Position numbers and translations under genes: made by a program. Below the pieces are notes generated by a model. That model did not search any database. It was not told the origin of the DNA and saw only the letters and a program-made list of their open reading frames with translations. Positions 1-7,454 of a stretch of 29,419 nt of DNA are shown here, in pieces. This DNA comes from an uncultured Collinsella sp. (GTDB taxonomy: Bacteria > Actinomycetota > Coriobacteriia > Coriobacteriales > Coriobacteriaceae). Positions within the stretch are counted from its first letter, which is position 1. The number at the start of each line of letters is the position of its first letter. The stretch lies in NCBI GenBank assembly GCA_937896835.1, contig CALBOJ010000104.1:1-29419 (forward strand), in the 5' to 3' direction.

Positions 1-95
1 TCGACCTTCTCGATAGCGCCCGGCACTGCAGCACGCAGGGCCTCGACGTGGCTTTCGCAGCGACGAGCGTAGTCCTTCTTTTCAGGTTCTGCCAT
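1..95 (-). CDS. hyfG: Hydrogenase-4 large-subunit-like protein (HyfG/HycE), N-terminal fragment cut by window edge
   Basis: Only the first 31 complete codons are visible, starting at the ATG at 93-95 four bases after the hyfF stop. A GAGG ribosome binding site sits about 10 bases upstream, inside the end of hyfF. The peptide begins MAEPEKKDYARR and contains LRAAVPGAIEKV, which resembles the start of the NuoC-like domain of HyfG/HycE. In those proteins this domain precedes the NiFe-binding large-subunit domain. Position directly after hyfF is the expected place for hyfG. The NiFe Cys motifs lie outside the window, so the call rests mainly on gene order and a short N-terminal resemblance. A stand-alone NuoC-like 30-kDa subunit is the alternative. 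Confidence 0.6.
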   Translation of the reverse strand, partial: MAEPEKKDYARRCESHVEALRAAVPGAIEKV

Positions 96-99
96 GGTG

Positions 100-1665
100 C
101 TAATTCACCTCACTTGTCTTGGTCTGGGAACTGAACACCATGCGGTAGAGAGGGGCCTCGTGGAGCTCTTCGACGCTCTGGTTCAAAACGACGGACGTTG
201 CATCCTCGACGCCGCTCGTGATGGCGACCGGGGTGGCGATACCGAACCACATGACCACGATCGCGAGGGCGATCTCGGGGATGATCATGAGGGCGGGCAC
301 CTCGTGGCGCTTCATGCCCTCGGGCGCCTTGCCGAAGATGGACTTGAGCGCGATGCCGGTAAGGGCGAAGTACACGCCGGTGAGGCCGATGGCCACGAGC
401 ACGACCACCCAGATGGGACCGGACTGAACGCCGGCCACGAAGGTGAGGAACTCGGAGATGAACAGGGCGAACGGCGGGAAGGCGGCGAGCGCGAGCAGGG
501 CGATGATGGTGAGCGCTGCCGTGACGGGAGCGATCTCGACGACGCCCTTGATCTTGTTCAGGTCGCGGGTGTGGTAGATGTGCTGGATGTTACCGGCCAT
601 GCAGAAGGCGAGCGCCTTCGTGAAGCCGTGGAAGATGCAGTGCAGCAGGCAGGCGGCGATACCGAGCGGGCCACCGATACCCAGGCACAGCGCGACCACG
701 CCGACGTTGTCGACGGAGGAGTACGCGAAGCGGCGCTTGATATCGTCCTGCTTGAAGATGCACAGGGCAGCCACCAGGATGGACAGCGTGCCCAGGATGA
801 GCAGGAGCGTTCGCGGATAGGTGTCGCCCACCGTGATGATGGACAGGGAGTAGAAGCGGATGATCACCAGCATGGCGCACTTGAGCAGCACGCCCGAGAG
901 CAGCGCGGAGACCGGGCTCGGAGCCTGGGAGTGCGCGTCGGGCAGCCAGGTGTGCATGGGGAACAGGCCCGCCTTGGTGCCGAAGCCGATGACGATGAAC
1001 GCGAACGCGAGGCGCACGAGCATCGGGTCGAACTGGTCGGCGTAGGGCATGATGGAGGTGAGGAAGGCGGCCTCATGCGCGTTGGGCATGATATCGGCGG
1101 CGTTCGCGTAGATGAGCAGCGTGCCGAACAGGCCGAAGGCCACACCGGCGGTGCAGACCATCGCGTACTTCCAAGACGTCTCGAGCGCCTGCTTGTTCTT
1201 GTAGATGCCCACGAGGAACACGGTCGACAGCGTAGTGGCCTCGACCGCCGCCCAGGTGAGGATGATGTTGTTGGACAGGCAGGCGAGCAGCATCGTGAAG
1301 ACGAACAGGCTGAACAGCGCGTAGTACTGCTTGGTGCGCTCGGCCGGCATGGTCTTCTCCTCGATATCGATCTTGATATAGGAGATGGAGTACACGCCGG
1401 TGATGAACCCGATGATGCCTACCAGAAGGACGAAGATCGACGAGAGCGAATCGAGATGGAGCCACAGGCCCAAAGCGTCGATATTCTGCCCGCTCGAGAG
1501 CATGGTTCCCGCGGTGACGACCGAAAGGACAAGGGTCGCCGCGACGGAGATGGTGTTGAGCCCCGCGAAGACGTTGTAGGACGTCGTCTTGGGGAGCGCA
1601 GCCATAATCAGGGAGAACACGAGAGGACAAGCGAGCAGGGCGACCGTCAGCATTGAAACATCCAT
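100..1665 (-). CDS. hyfF: Hydrogenase-4 component F, proton-translocating membrane subunit
   Basis: A 521-residue polytopic membrane protein of the NuoL/M/N-MrpD antiporter family, nearly the length of E. coli HyfF (526). It carries typical family blocks: GLWLHLDSL near residue 65, MWAAVEATTLS-type sequence near 140, and LPDAHSQAPSPVSALLS near 240 followed by a RRFAYSSVDNVG segment. The Lys and Glu residues within these membrane helices are the likely proton-path residues in this family. It would form part of the membrane arm that couples H2 evolution to ion translocation. The ATG at 1665 lies 3 bases after the hyfE stop. HyfF rather than NuoM/N is chosen because HyfE, HyfD and HyfB homologues sit immediately upstream in hyf order. 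Confidence 0.93.
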   Translation of the reverse strand: MDVSMLTVALLACPLVFSLIMAALPKTTSYNVFAGLNTISVAATLVLSVVTAGTMLSSGQNIDALGLWLHLDSLSSIFVLLVGIIGFITGVYSISYIKIDIEEKTMPAERTKQYYALFSLFVFTMLLACLSNNIILTWAAVEATTLSTVFLVGIYKNKQALETSWKYAMVCTAGVAFGLFGTLLIYANAADIMPNAHEAAFLTSIMPYADQFDPMLVRLAFAFIVIGFGTKAGLFPMHTWLPDAHSQAPSPVSALLSGVLLKCAMLVIIRFYSLSIITVGDTYPRTLLLILGTLSILVAALCIFKQDDIKRRFAYSSVDNVGVVALCLGIGGPLGIAACLLHCIFHGFTKALAFCMAGNIQHIYHTRDLNKIKGVVEIAPVTAALTIIALLALAAFPPFALFISEFLTFVAGVQSGPIWVVVLVAIGLTGVYFALTGIALKSIFGKAPEGMKRHEVPALMIIPEIALAIVVMWFGIATPVAITSGVEDATSVVLNQSVEELHEAPLYRMVFSSQTKTSEVN

Positions 1666-1668
1666 GGC

Positions 1669-2322
1669 CTACCCCTTCAATTCGGTCAGGTCGTGGGAGT
1701 CGAGCGACTTGGTGTCGTTCCAAATCCTCACGACGACGGCGGACATGATGATGACGGCGAAGATGGCGTCGGTGGCGATGCCGATCTCGATGATCTCGGG
1801 GGCCGTGGGCGCGAGCAGAGCGAGCGTCACGTGGCTACCGTTCTCCATAAGGCAGTACCCGAAGATCTGCTTGAGGATGTTGCGCTGGGAGATGATGCAC
1901 GTGAGGCCGACGAAGAAGTGCGCGAAGCTGATGGCGAGGGCCGGAGTGGCCACCTCGGCGGTGGGCAGGCTCAGGCGCGTGACCACCGCGAAGCAGACGG
2001 CCACCTCCAGACCGGTGAGGATGATGGTCCAGGCCGGCTTGATGGAGGAGGTCAGCGTGCTATCGGCAGGCGAACCCATCTTCTTGTAGGCACGGTTGAG
2101 AATGAACGGAACGAGGATCACCTTGGTGACGAAGGCCGACGCGGCCCACATGAGAAGCTCGGTGGCACCGGTGGTGAGGCCCAGGGTGAGCAGCACGCCC
2201 ACCAGGACAACCGACTGGATCGCGTACCACTTGATGGCGGACGGGATGGTCTTCGAGACGACCACCATGGTGGAGGTCACGATCAGAAGACCGCCCAGGA
2301 TATTGACTAACGAATAACCCAT
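1669..2322 (-). CDS. hyfE: Hydrogenase-4 component E, small membrane subunit
   Basis: A 217-residue membrane protein, almost exactly the length of E. coli HyfE (216). The C-terminal half carries the strongly conserved HyfE stretch with SQRNILKQIFGYCLMENGSH, then EIGIATDAIFAVI, and it ends with LTELKG as in the E. coli protein. Several hydrophobic helices are apparent; the C-terminal part resembles NuoK/MrpC-type subunits. It would link antiporter-like subunits in the membrane arm of the hydrogenase. It starts 10 bases downstream of hyfD, with an AGGAGGTAGG-type ribosome binding site in the gap, and ends 3 bases before hyfF, so it is surely co-transcribed with both. Confidence 0.95.
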   Translation of the reverse strand: MGYSLVNILGGLLIVTSTMVVVSKTIPSAIKWYAIQSVVLVGVLLTLGLTTGATELLMWAASAFVTKVILVPFILNRAYKKMGSPADSTLTSSIKPAWTIILTGLEVAVCFAVVTRLSLPTAEVATPALAISFAHFFVGLTCIISQRNILKQIFGYCLMENGSHVTLALLAPTAPEIIEIGIATDAIFAVIIMSAVVVRIWNDTKSLDSHDLTELKG

Positions 2323-2332
2323 GTCCTACCTC

Positions 2333-3790
2333 CTAACCCATCCAACTAGAGGACAGAGGACCGGCGACGACGACCATGATCATGAGGACGACGAACACGA
2401 ACGCCATGGCGCGCGGAAGGGGCTGGCCGGCGGCCACGGTCTCGCTCGGCTCACCGGGCAGGACCTTACCCATCCAACGCAGGAACCATGCGAAGGTGGC
2501 GACGGTCTCGACGACCATGACGCACACGAGGACAAAGATGACCGTGTTGGTAGCACCAACCGCGAAGCCACCGGAAATGATCTGGAACTTGGAAAAGAAC
2601 GTGCTCATGGGGGGCACGCCGGCGATAGCGGTCGCGGCGACCGCAAAGCCCACGCCCGTGACCGGGTACTTCTTCATGAGGCCCTGGATCTTGGGCAGCA
2701 TACGGGTTCCCAGCGTGAAGCTGAGAGAGCCAGCGATGAGGAAGAACAGGGTCTTGGTGAACGCGTGGTTGAAGATGTGCTCGACGGCGCCGTTAAACGC
2801 CATCTGGCTTCCGAACACGGAGAGGCCCAGGCCAAAGAACACGTAGGCGAGCTGCGCGATCGTCGAGAAGGCGAGCAGGCGCTTCATATCCTTCTGGGGC
2901 AGGTACATGAGGAAGCCGAAGAGCATGGTCACGACGGCGTCGATGATGGCGACCCAACCGACGATCTCGGGGATATCGCCGGCGCTCGCAAGAGCGCGGG
3001 CGAACACGCACACGCCGACCTTAACCATGGACGCGCCATGAAGGTAGGCGGAAACGGGCGTGGGAGCCTCCATTGCGGAGGGCAGCCACATGTAGAGCGG
3101 GAACTGGGCGGACTTGGCCCAAGCAGCGAACAGGATGAGCAGCAGCACGACGGTCTTCATACCGGAATCGAGCTGGGAGATCGCGCTCAGCGCGAACGTG
3201 CCGGTTCCGGCGAACAGGAAGGCCGCGCCGATGTAGAGTCCCAGAGCGCCGATATGGGTGATGATGAGCGCCTTCATACCGGCCTTCTTGGCCGTGGGCG
3301 TCATGTAGTAGCTGATGAGGCCCCAGGAGCACACACCGGTGATCTCGAAGAAAACGAGCTGGCCGACGATGGTGGAGCTGTAGGCGAGACCGGCCATGGC
3401 GCCGATGAACGTGGAGAAGTACACGTAGAAGCGACGACGGGGCGCGTCGGGATGCTCCTTATTCTTATCGCTCATGTACGGGAACGAATAGATGACGACG
3501 AGCAGGCCGATAGCGACGAACGCGGGTGCGAGCAGCGTGCTCATCCGGTCGAATATGAAGCCCATGACCAAGGTCTGGCCCATACTCGCCCAGGTTACAT
3601 CGACCGCGTTCATGCCGTTTCCGGCAAACGTCGCGGCCAAGCCAACGGAAGCGACCGTGGCGATGCCGCCGGCAAAGGCGCAGATCCATTTAGCGTAGGG
3701 ACGCGGCAGCATGACGATGAGCAGGGAGCCCAGCATGGGGACGGCGATCGCCACCATGGCAAAGAGGGACAAGCTCGATTCGATTGACAT
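2333..3790 (-). CDS. hyfD: Hydrogenase-4 component D, proton-translocating membrane subunit
   Basis: A 485-residue polytopic protein matching the HyfD family (E. coli HyfD, 479 residues). Diagnostic stretches are MSDKNKEHPDAPRRRFYVYF near residue 105, FFEITGVCSWGLISYY near 150, AWAKSAQFPLYMWLPSAMEA near 225 followed by APTPVSAYLHGASMVKVGV, and NHAFTKTLFFLIAGSLS near 345. It belongs to the NuoL/M/N antiporter family and probably provides one of the proton channels of the hydrogenase membrane arm. The ATG at 3790 has a GGGAGAA ribosome binding site. The gene lies 16 bases after hyfC and 10 before hyfE, consistent with one operon. HyfD homologues are not part of standard complex I, which supports a Hyf-type rather than a Nuo-type complex. 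Confidence 0.95.
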   Translation of the reverse strand: MSIESSLSLFAMVAIAVPMLGSLLIVMLPRPYAKWICAFAGGIATVASVGLAATFAGNGMNAVDVTWASMGQTLVMGFIFDRMSTLLAPAFVAIGLLVVIYSFPYMSDKNKEHPDAPRRRFYVYFSTFIGAMAGLAYSSTIVGQLVFFEITGVCSWGLISYYMTPTAKKAGMKALIITHIGALGLYIGAAFLFAGTGTFALSAISQLDSGMKTVVLLLILFAAWAKSAQFPLYMWLPSAMEAPTPVSAYLHGASMVKVGVCVFARALASAGDIPEIVGWVAIIDAVVTMLFGFLMYLPQKDMKRLLAFSTIAQLAYVFFGLGLSVFGSQMAFNGAVEHIFNHAFTKTLFFLIAGSLSFTLGTRMLPKIQGLMKKYPVTGVGFAVAATAIAGVPPMSTFFSKFQIISGGFAVGATNTVIFVLVCVMVVETVATFAWFLRWMGKVLPGEPSETVAAGQPLPRAMAFVFVVLMIMVVVAGPLSSSWMG

Positions 3791-3806
3791 AGTTTCTCCC
3801 TTCTCC

Positions 3807-4730
3807 CTACACGCCTACGACGACGAAGACGAACGCGAGGACCGCGATGCCGACGACGGCCCAGGTCTGGTTACCGAGCACCTTGAAGCGCGAACGGGAA
3901 ACGGAGTTCTCGAGCACGCCGCAGACGACGAAATCGACCAGGCACTTGACGAGGAAGACGACGGCGCCCACGAGAGCGGTGACACCGATGGTCGCGGGCT
4001 CTCCCCAGGGGATGAAGATGGAGGTGAACCAAGCGACGACCACGACCTGCTTCATGCCCATGGCGAGCTTCATCATGGCCAGGGACGGGCCGGAGAGCTC
4101 GGCGAGCGGGCCCTCCTGGAGCTCCTGCTCGGCTTCGGCCTGATCGAACGGAAGCTTGCCGAGCTCCATGTAACAGGCGGCCGCGAAGGCGACGCCGGCG
4201 AGGATAACGGCGACGACGCTCGAGACGTTGCCCGTAACGATGTGCTGACCCATGGTCGCAATGTCCGTGGAGCCGCACACGATGGCGACGGTGAACAGCG
4301 CGATGAGCATGGACGGCTCGATGAGCACGCTCATGAGGAGCTCGCGGATACCGCCGAAGCCCGCGTAGGCGTTGGAGGAATCCACGCCGGACAGCGCGAA
4401 GAAGAAGCGGGACAGCGCGAGCGCGTACATGATGGTGATGGCGTCACCAAAGACGGGCATGGGGCTCTGGAGCGTGAACATGGGCAGGCCCATGGCGAGC
4501 ATAAACGACACCGCGAGGAACAGCGGCGGCATGATGCGCAGCACGAAGCTCGAGTCGGAACTCACGGACTCGGGACGCGCCATGAGCTTCGCGAGGTCCC
4601 GGTAATCCTGAAGGATGGACGGACCGCGGCGATTGTGCATCTTCGCGCGAATCACACGGGCGAGGCCGGAGAAGAAGGGCGCGACCAGCATGACCACGAG
4701 GCCCTGCGCCATCGCAAGAACGATGTTCAT
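3807..4730 (-). CDS. hyfC: Hydrogenase-4 component C, NuoH-like membrane anchor subunit
   Basis: A 307-residue membrane protein of the NuoH/HyfC/HycD family (E. coli HyfC is 315). Near the N terminus it has the RRGPSILQDYRDLAKLM block, which in this family contacts the hydrophilic arm near the terminal iron-sulfur/NiFe site. PFDQAEAEQELQEGP near residue 195 is the acidic loop conserved in NuoH-type subunits. The open frame extends upstream into hyfB, but the ATG at 4728-4730 is chosen because it has a GGAG ribosome binding site and gives the usual family N terminus. It lies 17 bases after the hyfB stop. It anchors the peripheral hydrogenase module to the membrane and lies on the proton path. 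Confidence 0.94.
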   Translation of the reverse strand: MNIVLAMAQGLVVMLVAPFFSGLARVIRAKMHNRRGPSILQDYRDLAKLMARPESVSSDSSFVLRIMPPLFLAVSFMLAMGLPMFTLQSPMPVFGDAITIMYALALSRFFFALSGVDSSNAYAGFGGIRELLMSVLIEPSMLIALFTVAIVCGSTDIATMGQHIVTGNVSSVVAVILAGVAFAAACYMELGKLPFDQAEAEQELQEGPLAELSGPSLAMMKLAMGMKQVVVVAWFTSIFIPWGEPATIGVTALVGAVVFLVKCLVDFVVCGVLENSVSRSRFKVLGNQTWAVVGIAVLAFVFVVVGV

Positions 4731-4747
4731 AATATCCTCTCCCCTCT

Positions 4748-6766
4748 CTAGACCATGACCACGGCGAGCACGAGGAAGACCACGAGCGCCGCGACGATGT
4801 AGCAGATGTATACGGAGTAGTTGCCGCCCTCGATCTTGGAGGCGAGGCCGGCCAGCTTGTCGGCACCCTCGCTCGGTGCATCGACCAGAAAACGGTCGGG
4901 CAGGGGCTCGACGCCCTGGGCGACACCGGTGAGCTTCTGGAACACGTGCGCGATGGACCAGCAGATCTTGGTGCATACCTCGCGCAGGGTGTAGAGCGGG
5001 CCCATGAAGAGTTCGACGTCGGACGCGAAGCTCGTGGCGACGACGGGCATGTGCTCGTTGGGCTCGTAGCCGCACGCCCAAGGGTCGGTCTTCTTAGCGG
5101 GGGCCTTGGCGCCGAGGCAGGACCTCAACGCGAACGCGAGGCCGGTGAGGACCACGAGCGCGATGGCGATCGCGGGGGTGGAGGTGGCGGCACCGGAAAT
5201 CTCGTTCACGAGAGACACGCCCGAGGTGGCTGTGACGGCGGAGCCGGCAAGCACGCTCTGGGCGACGTCGCCCAGAACCGGGGCGATGACCGGGGAGCCG
5301 ATTCCCAGTACCACGCAGATGGCCGCGAGGAGCATCTGCGAGAACAACATCGGAGCCGGGGACTCCTTGGCGTTCGCGGCCTCCTGGGAACGAGGGCTGC
5401 TCGCGAACGAGACGCCGTAGGCCTTCACGAAGCACGTGACGGCCAGGGCACCGGTGATGGCGAGGGCGGCCGCGGAGGCGACGGCGAACACCATGACGAC
5501 CGGGTCGGAGAGCGTCGAGATGTTGAACAGGGACTGGTAGGTGAACCACTCGGAAACGAAGCCGTTGAGCGGCGGGATGGCCGAGATGGCAAGGGCACCG
5601 ATGAGGAAGCAGACGGCCGTGACCGGCATGCGGCGGAACAGACCGCCCATCTTCTCCATGTTGCGCGTACCCGTGGCATAGAGCAGGGAGCCCGCGCCGA
5701 GGAACAGCTCGCCCTTGAACATGGCGTGGTTGAGCGTGTGGTAGAGGGCGGCCATGAGCGCGATCGTCGCGATGACGTCGTTGCCCAGGGCGTGCGCCGT
5801 CATGGACGCGCCGACACCGAGCAAGATGATGCCGATGTTCTCGACGGAGTGATAGGCAAGCAGGCGCTTGATGTCGTGCTCGTGGAGGGCGTAGACGACA
5901 CCCAGGACCGACGAGATGGATCCGAAGACCAGGACCATGAGGCCCCACCAGAGCTGGACGCCCGAACCCGCGAGCAGGTCGAGACCGACCTTGAGGATTC
6001 CCAAGATGCCGATCTTGATCATGCCGCCGGACATGAGGGCGGACACGTTGGACGGCGCCTCGGGGTGCGCCTGGGGCAGCCAGGAGTGCAGCGGAATGAT
6101 ACCGGCCTTCGCGCCAAATCCGAAGAACGCGAGGACGAAGCACGCGGAGGAGACGGCGGGTCCAAAGTCATGCGTACGGAAATCACTGAAGCTGAAGGAA
6201 CCGCCCACGCCGTTGGTCATGAGCAGGAAGCTCGCCATGATGAGAACGAAGCCGACGTGCGCGATGACGAAGTAGAGCCAACCGCCCCTAATGGAGTTCT
6301 TGTTCTCCTCGATAACGACAAGGAAGTAGCTCGTAAGGGACATGAGCTCAAAGGCGACCAGGAACCAGAACACGTTGTCGGCGGTGATGACGAGCATCAT
6401 CGAGGCGACGAAGGTGTTCATAAAGAAGCCGGCGCGCCCGACCTTGCCCGGGTACTCGTCGAAGTAGGACAGACCGTAGATGAAGCCCGCAAAGGCGAGA
6501 ATCGAGATGAGGACCACGATCAGGCCCGCAAGGCCGTTGAGCAAGAGCTCGAGACGGGCGAACGGGAAGAAGAAGACCGTGTTGAGGGACGAAACGTCGC
6601 CAAGCACGGCCTCGAGGCCCGCGATGAACGACAGCACGGCCGCGACGGCGCCGATCAGGCAGCCGGCGGTCTTGGCGGCGTTGTCGGCCTTAATCAGCAG
6701 AACCGAGGCGAGCGCACCGATGCACGAGACGGCAAGCGATGCGATAAACAGCGTCATGCTATCCAT
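4748..6766 (-). CDS. hyfB: Hydrogenase-4 component B, large proton-translocating membrane subunit
   Basis: A 672-residue protein, the same length as E. coli HyfB. The core is an antiporter-like domain (about residues 100-450) with FGAKAGIIPLHSWLPQAHPE near 220, APSNVSALMSGGMIKIGI after it, DIKRLLAYHSVENIGIILLG near 295 and LNHAMFKGELFLGAGS near 345. The C-terminal part carries the WACGYEPNEHMP motif typical of HyfB and HycC-like subunits, then a last membrane helix. It is the NuoL-like piston or antiporter subunit of the complex. The ATG overlaps the last bases of hyfA (ATGGATAG), so translation of the two genes is probably coupled; a GGGAG ribosome binding site lies 8 bases upstream. Confidence 0.95.
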   Translation of the reverse strand: MDSMTLFIASLAVSCIGALASVLLIKADNAAKTAGCLIGAVAAVLSFIAGLEAVLGDVSSLNTVFFFPFARLELLLNGLAGLIVVLISILAFAGFIYGLSYFDEYPGKVGRAGFFMNTFVASMMLVITADNVFWFLVAFELMSLTSYFLVVIEENKNSIRGGWLYFVIAHVGFVLIMASFLLMTNGVGGSFSFSDFRTHDFGPAVSSACFVLAFFGFGAKAGIIPLHSWLPQAHPEAPSNVSALMSGGMIKIGILGILKVGLDLLAGSGVQLWWGLMVLVFGSISSVLGVVYALHEHDIKRLLAYHSVENIGIILLGVGASMTAHALGNDVIATIALMAALYHTLNHAMFKGELFLGAGSLLYATGTRNMEKMGGLFRRMPVTAVCFLIGALAISAIPPLNGFVSEWFTYQSLFNISTLSDPVVMVFAVASAAALAITGALAVTCFVKAYGVSFASSPRSQEAANAKESPAPMLFSQMLLAAICVVLGIGSPVIAPVLGDVAQSVLAGSAVTATSGVSLVNEISGAATSTPAIAIALVVLTGLAFALRSCLGAKAPAKKTDPWACGYEPNEHMPVVATSFASDVELFMGPLYTLREVCTKICWSIAHVFQKLTGVAQGVEPLPDRFLVDAPSEGADKLAGLASKIEGGNYSVYICYIVAALVVFLVLAVVMV

Positions 6767-7376
6767 TGTTTACGCTCCCTTCTGCTTTCTCGGACAGACC
6801 CTGGGCCACAGCGGTAACGTCGACGACCGGACCGTTTTCGATCGAGCGCAGGCGCTTGGCCTCGTCGAGCTCGCGATCGGCCGCGCCGCCCATGACGGTC
6901 AGCGCCTTGGTGGGGCACGCCGCCACACAATGCGGACCGTCCGGATCGAAGGCGCACAGGTCGCACTTAACAGCGCAGGTGTACTGGCCGGGAGCCCACG
7001 TAAGCAGGCTGCTCAGGGACTTAGGATACGAAGGCGTCGGGTCGCACATGCCTGCGACACCGGCGATAGACGTGCCATCGGGATGGATGGCTCCGAAGGG
7101 GCACGCGATGGCGCACAGCCTGCACCCGATGCACTCCTGCTCCTTGACGTGGATGCGATCGCCATCGTGCTCGATGGCATTCACCGGGCAGACCTCGGCG
7201 CAGGGGGCACCCTCGCAATGGTGGCAGGCAAGGGCGGCCGAAATACCGCCGGTCTTCACGAGCGCCAGGCGCGGCGTATCCTGAAGACCCTGCATCCGGT
7301 GGGCGTCGGCACAGGCGGACTGGCATGTTCCGCAACCGATGCACCTCTCCGGGTTGATGTCGATGAAGCGGTTCAT
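6759..7376 (-). CDS. hyfA: Hydrogenase-4 component A, polyferredoxin-type electron transfer subunit
   Basis: A 205-residue protein, equal in length to E. coli HyfA. It carries four ferredoxin-type Cys groups: CIGCGTCQSAC near residue 12, CHHCEGAPCAEVCP near 52, CIGCRLCAIACP near 86, and CDLCAFDPDGPHCVAACP near 140. Together these can bind four [4Fe-4S] clusters. The MNRF start and TPRLALVKT block match HyfA. It should carry electrons from the formate dehydrogenase/HydN module to the hydrogenase on the cytoplasmic face. A GTG two codons upstream is possible, but the ATG at 7376 fits the GGAAG ribosome binding site and the family start better. It overlaps hyfB by 8 bases. Confidence 0.94.
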   Translation of the reverse strand: MNRFIDINPERCIGCGTCQSACADAHRMQGLQDTPRLALVKTGGISAALACHHCEGAPCAEVCPVNAIEHDGDRIHVKEQECIGCRLCAIACPFGAIHPDGTSIAGVAGMCDPTPSYPKSLSSLLTWAPGQYTCAVKCDLCAFDPDGPHCVAACPTKALTVMGGAADRELDEAKRLRSIENGPVVDVTAVAQGLSEKAEGSVNNG

Positions 7377-7398
7377 CCCCACTTCCTTTCAAAATAAC

Positions 7399-7433
7399 GG
7401 GCCGGGCTCCCGAACGTACGGGACGCCCGGCCC
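7399..7433 (-). other. Strong intergenic hairpin between fdhF and hyfA
   Basis: A near-perfect stem forms here: GGGCCGGGC pairs with GCCCGGCCC, and inside it TCCCG pairs with CGGGA around the loop AACGTA, with one bulged C. On the transcribed minus strand it is followed only by GTTATTTTG, a poor U-tract. It therefore looks more like a partial terminator or mRNA-processing or stabilising element that sets the ratio of fdhF to hyf messages than a full terminator. The hyfA ribosome binding site begins just downstream. Confidence 0.55.
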
Positions 7434-7454
7434 AAAAAGCCAACGAGAACGGGA

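Noticed and set aside
94..1656. Long plus-strand open frames opposite hyf, fdhF and other genes
   Set aside because: They are mirror frames of high-GC coding sequence, with repetitive charged composition (Glu, Asp, Arg, His), no family motifs and no ribosome binding sites.
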